Position numbers and translations under genes: made by a program. The notes under the pieces are model-generated. The model was not told where the DNA came from, ran no database searches, and saw only the letters and a program-made list of their open reading frames with translations. Shown here piece by piece: positions 1 through 9,571 of a stretch of 32,911 nt of DNA; position 1 is the stretch's first letter; every line of letters starts with the position of its first letter. Source of the stretch: Gonapodya prolifera JEL478 (taxonomy: Eukaryota; Monoblepharomycota; Monoblepharidomycetes; Monoblepharidales; Gonapodyaceae); the NCBI GenBank assembly GCA_001574975.1, contig KQ965869.1, positions 71,926 to 104,836 of the forward strand, read 5' to 3'.

Positions 1-1441
1 TGATGGCATCAAAATCCGATTTCCATCGGGTTCCAACCGGCGCCACTAACTCGCGGGCCTTGGATCGTTCCACGAACTGCTTTGCGTACAGTTCGCGGAG
101 TCTTGGAGAGCGTAGAACCTTGTAAACGAGCTCATAGAGCTCCAGAACAACAAGTTACCAAAGATGCAGCCACATGAAAAAAGACAAAACAGCCACTCAC
201 CTTCTTTACAGGTCCATCGTCGCCTCCAACAATGTCCTCGTCATCAACATCGGGAAGTCGCAACTTCTCGAGTCCTGCCCGGACAGCCAAGTGGAGGATA
301 TGGGCGAAACAGCGAACCCGCGAGTCAACCTCGCTGAAGTCCGCTGCCATCATGCCGGAGTTTGCGATTGCTCGCATCATGGTGTCGTTGTTGCTTGCGT
401 TGTCCATCGTGAACGAGATGACCTGTTTTCATGTTTGGGATATTTGTGAAAGTGCCAGCACCTGACCAACAACAATAAAAGTGCAACTCACCTTTTTTGT
501 AACCCCAGTATTTCCAAGTGCTTCTAGCACAATCCTAGCTAGATTCTCTCCTGTATGGGGGCCCTTCACCTGAACAAAGTCCAATATGACCTTGTTCATG
601 CACCAGTCTGTCCCCACCCAATGTCCTGTCACAGCTGCAAAGCTGTACCGCTGGTCCCGTGTGGTCCATACGTCCGTTGTGCATGCGATTCGGGTGCAAT
701 TGACCTGTAGAGAGTGCTTAATGGTTGTGGTAACAATAAATTTCGACGACACTCACCTCCAAAAGGTCCCGAATCGTCCCTTGTAAGCGGTCCACCTCCT
801 GTGGAATATCCGCCTTAATCATATCTCCTGATATCCGGGGGACTTCGGGTTTTGCTGCATGAATCATCCTCAGGAACCACCGGTTTGTTGGTTCGGTGAG
901 AGGTTGGTCGGCCGCAACAATCCAATCGAGCATAAGTGCTCGATAAGCCTCTTCATCGAACGCCTGTAAATGGTGGTTAAAACTTGTTTGGTGAAACGAT
1001 TCCGGGCTTTATCACTCACCTGGACCAGATCTCGCTTCCGTTTCCCAGATGCCATGTCCTCGAGGGTAAGCTGATTGCTGGCGTGGATTCTCTGCTGCTC
1101 CAGTTTCTTCCTTATGTCGGGGTCCCTGATGGTGTCCGCGTGGTACTTCAAGACGTGGGTCTGGAGGGTTGACGTTGAGTGGTGTCGGGTCATATCATAA
1201 CTAATGGAAAAAATGGAAGCGATGAAGCAGAAAATAATAACAAATCGTACCATACTCACGGTTTTGCGCTGCATCCATTCTGTCCAAAATGACGGCAGAT
1301 CGCCCTCCTCTCCCCACCCTTCTCCTGCTTTTCAAAGTGTCCATCCCGAAACACCCATGACTCTTCCCGCTTGGAAGTGACGAATCGCTTCGCGGCAATC
1401 CATCCATCGCCTCCTGGTGTACTTGGTCCACCTGTGCTCAT
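1..1441 (-). CDS. hAT-family transposase, six exons, 3' end outside window
   Basis: Encodes a DNA transposase of the hAT superfamily with an N-terminal BED-like finger. Exons on the minus strand by GT-AG and frame: 1441-1260, 1200-1020, 963-757, 704-492, 422-201, 139-1. The frame stays open across all joins. Visible landmarks: a BED-like region (residues ~30-80, ending in L-x2-H-x4-H, but the second expected Cys is not seen), the segment FDEEAYRALMLDWIVAADQP typical of fungal hAT proteins, TTDVWTTRDQRYSFAAVTGHW, TMDNASNND and RCFAHILHLAV, then VGTRWKSDFD at the left edge. The catalytic DDE/RNase H core is therefore partly present, but the C-terminal dimerisation domain lies outside the window. 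The start could also be the ATG at 1498, in the same frame. No internal stop appears once introns are removed, so the element may be young. The family call is firm; activity is unknown. Confidence 0.88.
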
Positions 1442-1666
1442 ATCGTTTATTTTTGAGAGGGGTTCCGAGGGAGTTGACTCGGAGTTGGCTAAATTCAACT
1501 CGCTACTCGCTCCCTCGACCCTTTACAAACTCCTAACTCNCTCCCTCGTAATTGAGCCAACTCCCGAACTCGCTCCCTCGCAAAAACCCCAACTCCACTC
1601 GCATTTGCGAGTTACGAGGGAGCGAGTTGGCGAGTTTCAACTCGCTCCCTCGTATCCCTAAACTCA
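1442..1666. repeat. Terminal/subterminal repeat zone of the hAT element
   Basis: Directly upstream of the transposase start, the motif AACTCGCTCCCTCG and variants occur at least four times, and its reverse complement (cgagggagcgagtt) occurs near 1615-1630, giving direct and inverted copies. Clustered short repeats near the ends are usual for hAT elements, where transposase binds them. The outer end probably lies close to 1660-1666 (tagggatacgaggg on the minus strand). The other end is outside the window, so terminal repeat and target-site duplication cannot be confirmed. The one ambiguous base of the window (N at 1540) lies in this zone, as expected for a repeat that is hard to assemble. Confidence 0.6.
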
Positions 1667-1669
1667 AGC

Positions 1670-2840
1670 GAAACTTTGAGGATGCAACATCAATAATAAT
1701 GTGCAAAGACTGACGTTGCTGAAGCCGCGATACTACACTTTGTTCTGCATCGTCGGCCCCATGAATTACATTACGCCGGCAAAGATATCTGCTCACTCAG
1801 TGGTTGAAATTTAACGAAAGTAAGCGGCCTTAAAAGATATAATAATGGAGTATGCGTCGGCAAAAATTCACATCCCTGAATAGCTTCTGAGCCTTGCAGT
1901 GAGCTAAAACAAGAAGATGCTGCTGCAGTCATGTACTGATGGAAATTGCACACAAAGCTGTGAATAACTCCACGAGGAGTAGTCCAATTCAAATGAAACT
2001 TTAAGGGTGCAATATCACATATATTGAGCGTAGAATTTCGCTGAGAACGCTTTGTTGTTACGTTTTGGTCTGTGTCCCCGCTCCCGCGGTTGAAACCTTG
2101 TCAATCAAGATAGCGGCTCACTGAGCGATTCAAATGTAACAACAATGTGCGTCTCTGATAGATATAGTAATGAAGTATTCGTGCGCAATAATTGGATACC
2201 AGAATAGCGTCTGCGTCTTGCAATAAGCTGAATACTGGGAGTACCAATTTTGCTGAAATTGTGTGAATAACTCCACGAGAAGCAGTTCAAATCTAGCGAA
2301 ATTTCGAGGATGCAACATCAATTATGATGTGCAAAGAGTAACATTGCTTAAACTGCGATATTGCGCTTTGTTCTGCGTCGTCGACCCCATGACTAAAATT
2401 ACGCCGGCAATGATGTCTGCTCACTCAGTGTTTGAAATTCAACAAAAGCATGCGGTCGTGACAGATATTGCATGGAAGTATGTGTCTGCTGAAGATCTTA
2501 TCTCTGCCTAGCTTCTGCGTCTTGCAATCAGCTGAATAGTGAGAATAAAAATCTGCTGACACTTCTGTGAATAACTCGACGAGTAGTAGTCCAATCAAAG
2601 CGAAAATTCGAGGGTGCATTAGAGATTGTAATATGCAGCGAGTGGTTGTGCTTGAATTGCGATATGTGGATTCGTTCTGCGTCGCTGATCCTGTTTCCAA
2701 AATTACGCCAGGAGATATTGCTGCTCACTGAGTGATTCAATTCAGAAAGCAACGCGTCGCCTCAATAGATATTGTAATTGGGCGCGTGCCTGCTAAATAT
2801 CACGTCCCTGTCTAGCTTCTGAACCTTGCAGTCAGCTAAA
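1670..2840. repeat. Tandem array of a ~304-325 bp repeat, about 3.8 copies
   Basis: Four diverged head-to-tail units begin near 1670, 1995, 2298 and 2602, each starting with a version of GAAACTTTGAGGATGCAACA. Shared landmarks recur in the same order: TTGTTCTGC.TCGTC, ATTACGCCGGCAA..AT, GCTCACTCAGTG, TAGCTTCTG..(C)CTTGCA, CAGCTGAATA and GTGAATAACTCCACGAG. Spacing is 325, 303 and 304 bp, and the last unit stops near 2840. No unit carries a long conserved reading frame. The array may be a minisatellite-like block or part of a non-autonomous element next to the hAT copy. I recognise no family. Confidence 0.8.
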
Positions 2841-2851
2841 AACAGGGAAGG

Positions 2852-3006
2852 AAGTTTGGCATAATGCTACACAACCTAGGTGAGCTGCACGAGCCTGTAA
2901 ACTGCAGGAACGTGTATATATGATCAGATGTACATAGCAAGACGTAATGTGCATAGAACTCACCTGCAGGAACGTGATGCCAAACTTAGGGCACGTCCTG
3001 CAGGTG
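2852..3006. repeat. Inverted repeats forming a strong hairpin
   Basis: AAGTTTGGCAT at 2852-2862 is repeated in inverted orientation at 2977-2987. Inside it, CTGCAGGAACGTG occurs directly at 2902-2914 and 2964-2976. The segment 2961-2976 pairs with 2992-3006 (CACGTCCTGCAGGTG) as a near-perfect stem around a ~15-nt loop. Nested repeats of this kind often mark the end of a non-autonomous mobile element, but no partner end or transposase was found. Confidence 0.55.
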
Positions 3007-3379
3007 TGCACATCTAACCCGCGGCCACAGTAGTGGCACAGCAGCTAATACCCAACACTCATACTACACTATATACTCCACGTTAGTGGATGTCAGTGTG
3101 ACAATGGAGTGTCAAAACAGATCAGGAGCTGGGCAGGGGAGCAAACCATTTGGAGATACAGTTTTATGGACTTCCGCTGTTGTGTGGCCATGTGAAAGGG
3201 AATGTTGAATACTTACCCCACATCAATTGAAGTAAGTTTAGTTGAAACAAAGCTGCCATATTGATCCAGTATGCAGTGTGGCAAACAATTGAATCAGTGG
3301 CAGTTGAACCCAACCAAAGTTTAGCTGGTTACATGTGTCTTATTGCTGTATGTCCCAGGATTACAGAATAGAGGCTCTT
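3007..3379. other. Non-coding stretch, no gene seen
   Basis: Moderately AT-rich sequence between the hairpin segment and the decayed F-box copy. The open frames here are short, and none matches anything else in the window. Nothing further is supported. Confidence 0.5.
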
Positions 3380-5018
3380 ACAAAATGAAGATATCACCCT
3401 TGTTGACACCACCATCACCAGCCAGACTTGCACCCTCAGATTGGGACTTGTCTGTAAGCACCACAACCTTAACACCAACACTACTCCCTTCTCAACACTG
3501 TCACAAACTTCAGAAGGTCCCTGAGCTTTTCCATGACCACATTCCCAATGCCACTGTGGCCACCACCACTCCCACCCACCTGGTCATCAGGCTCAGGCCA
3601 CCCCACCAGAGCCAGCCTCATGATCCCCATGTCACTTGCTACCTTGGCCCAAATGGGTGCTGTCATGGGTGTGACATTCCCCAACTGCATTATACCGGAG
3701 AGCTCTGTGTTGGATTGGAAGAAGGTGAAGTTCAATTCCAGGGTTTGCAGACCTGGAAAAAGGTTGTACAATGCAAACACATTTCAAGGGATGGAATGAT
3801 TAGATAGAAAGGTGGCAGATGAGAAGTTGTTGGTTGCATTTTTATAAGTGTATGGATGCCCCATGTGCTACGTTTTATTGGGAGTGTTTGGAGTTTTGAG
3901 AACGTGGTACACTTGTACATGGTGGAGTGCAGGTCAGGGGGAATGATCCATTCATTGTGGAAGAAATTGAGTGCCCCAAGTGTGTGCAGTGATGGGAACG
4001 TAGCAAAGATGGAGGAGAGGAGCTCCAGGAATTCCAGGGGTGTCAACAAAGATCCAATGTCCATGTTGATATCCAACAATGTCACGTTTGATAGTCAGGG
4101 GATGGGTATTTGGGGAGTAAATAGAAACAGGAGGATACAGCCTTCAGCAATTGTGAATTCTGCATGGATGGAGCTGACCTTGGGGAAAGTGGAGTGGATT
4201 TTGCATAGTAGGTATTTATCCTTGTGGGGCTTGTGGATGCCAGTTTTGACATTGCTAATTCCCAAGGGATAGGGAGAGGCTTCCAAATCCACCACACCCA
4301 TGTTGCTCTGTTGCCCCAACCCAGGTACATTCCCTACACTCCCAAAACCCACAAACAGTGGGGTCAGGATGAGCCTTAGCCCACAAATGCAGCAGGCTTG
4401 GTGTTACTGTGACTGAGCGTGGCCGGTTCCAGACAAGTGCAGCATGAACCATCACCGATCCTTGCTGTCGACATCACAGAAGTTCACACTTGTTAGAACA
4501 GGCACAAAGTCCACAGTGTGGTTAGACGAGCACTGGAAAGCTTTTTGAATGTGTGCACCCATCACAGTTGCCAGGTTGAAAGCACCAAAGAAGGCTCTAG
4601 AGGTGATTTTCATCTGTGTGAAGTGTGTAGCAGGGCGGGAGTTGAGGCCTGCAATTAATGAAACAGAGGACGCAGTTGAGTCATGGAGCTTGAGCCGCCT
4701 ATATAAGAAATTTTTTGTGTCCTCCATTGCCTTCTGGCTTGGTCCGTTTGTGCCGTTGGCATCATGGGCGATGCCTTCGTTGTAGTCAGAGACAACAAGT
4801 TCCACTTCCACTGTCAGGGCAAGTTTCTCAGAACCGCCAACGCCAGCTGCGCCTCCATTCAGGAGAGAGCGTGCTAGATGCTTCCACTGGCAAGATACAA
4901 GTGGGATAACGGAGATGAGGGTTGATGGAGGGAGGTTGGCAAATGCGAGCAGGAGAGTTTCAGGCGGGAGGCGTGGACGGGACAGAGCAGGATAAACAGA
5001 GAATGTGGACTGGTTCAA
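3380..5018 (-). pseudogene. F-box/leucine-rich family pseudogene, copy A
   Basis: Degenerate relative of the intact gene at 7075-8783. The N-terminal part (about 5009-4452) keeps an F-box-like start (LPPETLLLAFANLPPSTLIS, then LVSCQW) and the block DFVPVLTSVNF. The rest matches only in pieces in different frames: VHAALVWNRPRSVTVT (~4445-4255), the FPKVSSIHAEF region (~4250-4100), LLSSIFATFPSLHTLGALNF (~4085-3900), LFPGLQTLEL..LALVGWPEP (~3780-3560), and a C-terminal GVKVVVLTD (~3470). At least four frame breaks separate them. The acceptor just before the F-box exon is preserved (ccag|tccaca). Bases 3361 to ~4430 contain fewer than ten CpG by eye, unlike the CpG-rich intact copy. Relationship is clear; loss of function is inferred from the frame breaks. 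Confidence 0.8.
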
Positions 5019-5085
5019 TGGGATGGAGCGTTAGCGTGGAAAGGGGTACGGCGAGAGGACCAAGAAAGAGGGAAAGGAGATTATG

Positions 5086-5440
5086 TTACCTCCGATGCCA
5101 TGACTGAAGGAGAAGGTCTGGTCGCCCCACTTGAATTTTGATCGAAAGAAGCTGCTGTCTAGATCCAGCCTCCTGTGCGGGGTAGAAAACCTGTGGAGTC
5201 TGCTGATTCCATGCAAGGAGGCCCCAGTGGCGGGATACAAGAGGAAAGACGGAGATGAGCGCGGATGGCGATGCGTGTGCGAAAATGAGCAAGATAATTT
5301 CAGATGGGAGGCGGGCGGTGGGCATCTGATGTGTAGAACGACGGGATGGGAGGCAAGAACTGCTACACACAAAGGTCAAGTGAAGAGGCCACCGACAGTG
5401 GCAAAAGCGAGTGTGGCGTCATCATTGCAGGTTGTGCGTG
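5086..5440 (-). pseudogene. F-box family N-terminal fragment, copy B
   Basis: Contains only the start of an F-box family gene. A clear F-box (LPSEIILLIFAHASPSALIS, then VFPLVSRHWGLLAW) lies at about 5310-5200. It follows an acceptor-like acatcag|atg at the place where the intact paralogue splices. A possible first exon starting with two ATGs and leucine/serine-rich like the intact one lies near 5430. After the F-box the frame runs about 40 residues without resemblance to the family and stops at 5086. The leucine-rich body is missing and copy A begins just downstream, so B looks truncated by recombination or deletion. Confidence 0.7.
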
Positions 5441-5719
5441 TGCGGTTCAACAAGGGGAGCAAATGGTTGGAGTACTCGAGAGCTTTGGTGCTCTCCGTTG
5501 CGACCGTGCATTTGGGGAATACAGTCTGTCCTGTTGGGTCATCACCGGCGCTGCGATTATCCACCAAACCTTTCGCAACATCTGCGCGTTACACCCAGTT
5601 TACAGCCACATACACTATCAGGCCACAAAATGGAAATTTTCTACACTGCTCCCTCAAGTCCAACGCAAACTCCACGACTTCCTTCACCTCTTTTGTTGTC
5701 GGCTAAGATCGACGGCGCC

Positions 5720-6870
5720 CACGTTCCTCATCTACCACCTTGACTCCAACCAATTTGCACTCTCTCCTCAGCTCCACTGACGACTGCACTACCTCCCTGT
5801 CCTCCTCTCAAATCTAATTCGGTTCCTCACTTGCTTGCTCGCCACCTCGCGCACGTCTCCTCCCACTCGGCCACCCAACCAACACAACCCTCCGCACACA
5901 TTTCTGTCCAAAAGCGCGCCCCCAATCACCAGCCGCACTTGCTGTGACCATGCCCAAAAAACCGAGCAAGCCGCGCGCTGACCAGAATCAGTTCCAACGT
6001 GTCGAGGTGCGGTAATAGGCCGTGTTGGGTGTCCCAAAGACGGGGATCAGGCCGGTAGAGAATTCGGAGGGGACCTTGCTCTGCTCCAAAAACCAACATT
6101 TGCGCCCAAGATTGAGCGCCTGTGTCTGTAGCGTTTGAAACTTCCGGTGCAGAGCCGGCGAGGTTGCGGGACATTTGCGAGGCGTGCGCATACGTAAGCG
6201 AAGAAGTCCAGCGCACCCAGTGTATGGAGGGATGGGAAGGTGGCGAAGATTGCGGACAGGAGCCCGAGCAACGGTCCCGGTGGGAACGTCCCGATCCAGG
6301 TCGTGACGGTGAAGGAGGCTACAGAGGGAAGCACGAGGTCGGAAGGTTAGGGCACCAGGTCGGCGTACAGGTTTCGAAAGAGCCGCCCGCATCCGCTGGC
6401 GTTGGGGATCCCCACGCGGAGGTCACGGACGTTGGGGAAGATGGCTACGAGTTGACGGAATGTACTTGATTCGCTCGTAAAGCTCCCAGCCTCAGATTCT
6501 CGCCCTGTGGTACCCGTCAGATGAGAGCTGCTCGCCTTGCACCTCATCCATCTGTCTCAATGACAGCGAGAGCTTGACTTCGACCGTGACCGAGTATCCA
6601 CGCCCGCTGTCTGTCGCCACACTGCCTTCCTCTTCCGCTGAGCCGTCCGCGCCAAATCGGCCTCCGGCCACAATGCCCAGGCGAGGAGGCCTCCATGGCG
6701 GGATACACAAGGGAGCACGGAGATGATGGTAGATGGGGTAAGTTGTGCGCAAATCAGCAGCACTGGTTTCGGGAGGGGGCGAGAGGTATTTGGTAAGAGT
6801 CACGAGACGGGAAGCAGGAAAAGAAAAAGCCGAGGAGATCGGCGACGGCGAAGGAAGCGTCGTCATCGCG
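5720..6870 (-). pseudogene. F-box/leucine-rich family pseudogene, copy C
   Basis: A shorter, broken relative of the intact gene. Pieces in order along the minus strand: a probable exon 1 remnant at ~6865 (starts MTTLPSPSPISSAFSF), a damaged F-box (LLICAQLTPSTIISVLPCVS, ~6763-6690) without the usual LPSEL start, FPNVRDLRVGIPNASGCGRLF (~6450-6390), FTVTTWIGTFP and LLSAIFATFPSLHTLGALDFF (~6310-6190), HLDTLELILVSARLARF (~6005-5950), then DNA-level matches to the VVLVGWP and LVQFAVELRR regions down to ~5720. Frames change several times, and most of the segment between F-box and FPNVRD is deleted. CpG content is normal here, unlike in copy A. Confidence 0.78.
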
Positions 6871-7074
6871 AATTGTGCGTATGTCAGAGGTGCGGCAGGG
6901 TCAGCGAATCGCTGCTGTATGTCGACTTTTCTTTGACTGCGGCCCTCGAAATGCTTCATGACTCATCGCATTACCAATTGAGCTGAATTAGAGGACGATA
7001 AAAATTCTGCAAATATACCACGGGAACAATATCTGTCACGTTGGGTCGCCATCACTCCACCCCGGCCGGCCAGA

Positions 7075-8783
7075 TCAACACCCACCGCCCTCGTCCACGA
7101 CAACCACAACACCACCCTTCTTACACGCCCTCCTCAACTCCACCGCAAACTGCACCAACTCCCTCTCTTCCTCCCGCTTCTCCTGTTCCTGCTCTTCCCC
7201 TGCCCACTCCCCTCCCTTTCCGCTCCCACTCACCGGGGCCGGCCACCCAACAAGCACAACCCTCCTCACACCATTCCCACCCACGGCGTGTGCCCACGTC
7301 TTCGCTGCGCTCGGCGTAAACATCCCACTCGACCTGACGGCCCGCGCGTCGACCAGGATCATTTCGAGCGTGTCCAGGTGCGGGAACAGTGCACGCAGGG
7401 TGTCGACGAACACGAGAATGCGGCCGACAGAGAGCATTACCGGAACCTCGTTGCGTTCCGAGAACCCCCATGCGCCGAGATTGAGCGATAGGGTGCGTAA
7501 AGTTGGGAACCGCGGGTGGTCGGGCAAGTGGGTCGACGTCAAGTGAAGTGGAAGGAGGGGCCACACGCCGTCAAAAAAGTCCAACGTACCCAGAGTAGAG
7601 AGGTTGGGGAATGTAGCAAAGATGGCGGAGAGGAGTGTGACAAAGGACACGGCCGTGAAGTTCCCGATTCCCGTCGTGACGGTGAAGGCCCTCACCCCCG
7701 GGAACGGTCGCGCGGGGAGTGGGGGAACCGCAAACTGGTCAGCAAAGAGCCGCGTGCATCCGCTGGCGTTTGGTATGCCCACATGCAAGTCGCGTACGTT
7801 GGGGAAGACGGTGAAGAGGTCGGGCAGGATGCGTTCGTTGGGCTGCTGGCGGTGGACTACGAGGTCGATGTGGTTTGGTGTCGTGTGGGGGGAGGGAGGG
7901 CGGGGAGGGAAGAGAGGTAGTGGTCCAGATCCAGCCCCAGGAACACCAGTTCCGGTCACAGGAAACGGGTGCGCCAACATCTGCACCAGTGTATACGTAA
8001 CGTTAATACTCCGGGGCGCGAACACATTCAGCGCTGCGTGGGCGACGAGCGGGCCCTGCACACGTACGATCCCGATGAAGTTGAGTCTCGTCAGTACCGG
8101 CACGAACGTGGGCGCGGAGCCTGGCGGGCACTCGAATGCCGCGGGCGCGAGCGTCGCAATGGCGGAGGAGAGGTCGGATGTGTGGGTGAAGGCGTTGGAG
8201 GCGGATTGGAGGCGGACGAAGCCGATGTTCGGGCGGGGTGGTGTGGTTGGCGCAGGTTTCGAGGATGAGGACGGGGTCGGTTGGGAAATGTAACGAAGAC
8301 GTGGATAGAGCTCCCGTTTGGCGATCCACGCGACGGTGTCCCATGGCTGGCCGCGTTGATCCTCTCTGGCCATTTTGAGTGACAGGACAAGCACGACTTC
8401 CACCGTCAACATCGCCCCGCGCATGCCATTCGGTACCACACTGTCTTCCACGCCCTCTGTGGCACCGGCGTCGCCAGAGTCACCGGAGCGCAGACCTCCC
8501 GAGACAACCGTTCGAGCTAGAAGGCCCCATTGGCGAGATACGAGTGGGAGGACTGAGATGAGTGTTGATGGCGGGAGGTGGGCGAATATGAGCAGAAGGA
8601 GTTCAGATGGGAGATGGGGCGTGGAGTTGGATGTGGTGGACTGGAATTGGTGGGGACAAGGGGGAATCCGAGTGTGAGTTCGTGAGCAGAAAGGGCAACA
8701 TGGAGACAACGCACCGCAGAAAACGAGGCCACGTATGCGTACAAAGAGGACAGCGATGGCAGCGAAGACAGCGCAGACAGCAT
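7075..8783 (-). CDS. F-box protein with leucine-rich C-terminal region (intact copy D)
   Basis: Probable substrate-recognition subunit of an SCF-type ubiquitin ligase, by its F-box. Two exons: 8783-8715 and 8640-7075, with a 74-nt intron (GTGCGT donor, ttccag acceptor), giving 544 aa. The start is the ATG at 8783, because the long downstream frame has no ATG before its F-box. The first-exon peptide, donor and acceptor are conserved in copy F. F-box at residues ~32-66 (LPSELLLLIFAHLPPSTLIS, then VLPLVSRQWGLLAR). Later blocks FVPVLTRLNF, FPNVRDLHVGIPNASGCTRLF (split here as a 21-residue block), LLSAIFATFPNLSTLGTLDF, FPTLRTLSLNLG, LFPHLDTLEMILV and VRRVVLVGWPAP look like irregular leucine-rich repeats. 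The tail is Glu/Lys-rich and ends in a Val/Gly patch. It lies among five broken relatives. The target is unknown. Confidence 0.8.
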
Positions 8784-8949
8784 CGCTGCGTGCGGAAAGA
8801 GTGCTGTGGGCTGCTTGACTGGGGGCGGTGCTGCGGTCGCCACTTGACCCCGTTGTGTTGCCTGTATTTCGCGGCTACAATGGCAATATAAACCGACAGT
8901 GCGATTCAAAGGGGAGCTGAAGACACCCCCACGCGCCCGCCACCCCCAT

Positions 8950-9455
8950 GTGGGCACCGATCAATCCCAATCTTTGATCAGAACAACCTTGACACCATTC
9001 TCCCCACATTCCTTCCTCAATACCTTGGCAAACTGCACTAGAGCTTCTTCCTCGTCCTCATTCCCGACTCCCTTAGTTTCGTTCTTGTCTTTTCTCGCTC
9101 GGCCTCGTCCTCCGTCTCTCCGCCATCCCACATCTCCCCAACCCACATGGACTTCGTAGTCCACCGCCGCCACCCTCCCGAATCCATCTTCCCCAACCTC
9201 TTTTCCAGCATCACCACCCTGCGCGGTTCGAGGTCCCCCCCGGGTTCGATACCGCCCTCGTACCGGCGTTTGTGGACTCCTAACGCCGTGCTGTTCCCCG
9301 GTCTGGACACGATAGAAATGATCCTCGTTGTAGCGCTGGCTATCATGTCGAGTGGCGTGTTTACGCCGCGCGCGGCGGAGGTGTGGGCGCGCGGTGGGAG
9401 GGAACGGGGTTTGAGGAGGGTTGTGCTTGTGGGTGGTGATTTAATTCAAGTCAAT
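8950..9455. pseudogene. Chimeric F-box family fragment with pieces on both strands, copy E
   Basis: Two parts of the F-box family lie in opposite orientation. On the minus strand at about 9055-8960 is the C-terminal block (LVQFAKVLRKECGENGVKVV), matching the end of copy D. On the plus strand from about 9147 comes DFVVHRRHPPESIFPNLF, equal to the VVHRQQPNERILPDLF block of D. A large internal deletion follows, then LFPGLDTIEMILV, AIMSSGVFTPRAAEVWA and GLRRVVLVGG up to ~9438. The junction at ~9060-9145 is CT-rich. The plus-strand frame is open over 103 codons but lacks any F-box, so a functional product is unlikely. Confidence 0.75.
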
Positions 9456-9571
9456 TAACCGTGCACAGAGACTGGGGAGACACCGTTTGTACAAAGATTA
9501 GGACTGGCCTGGAGCGCTGCCGCTAATAATTCTGTACGTAAGTTTAAACCAATCGAAGTATGCACGGCGAA

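Noticed and set aside
3343-3807. Plus-strand 154-codon open frame
   Set aside because: It is antisense to the C-terminal part of F-box copy A; CpG and stop loss there opens both strands.
7041-8293. Several plus-strand frames of 67-229 codons
   Set aside because: They overlap the intact minus-strand F-box gene, and their Pro/Arg/Gly-rich composition is that of antisense GC-rich coding DNA.
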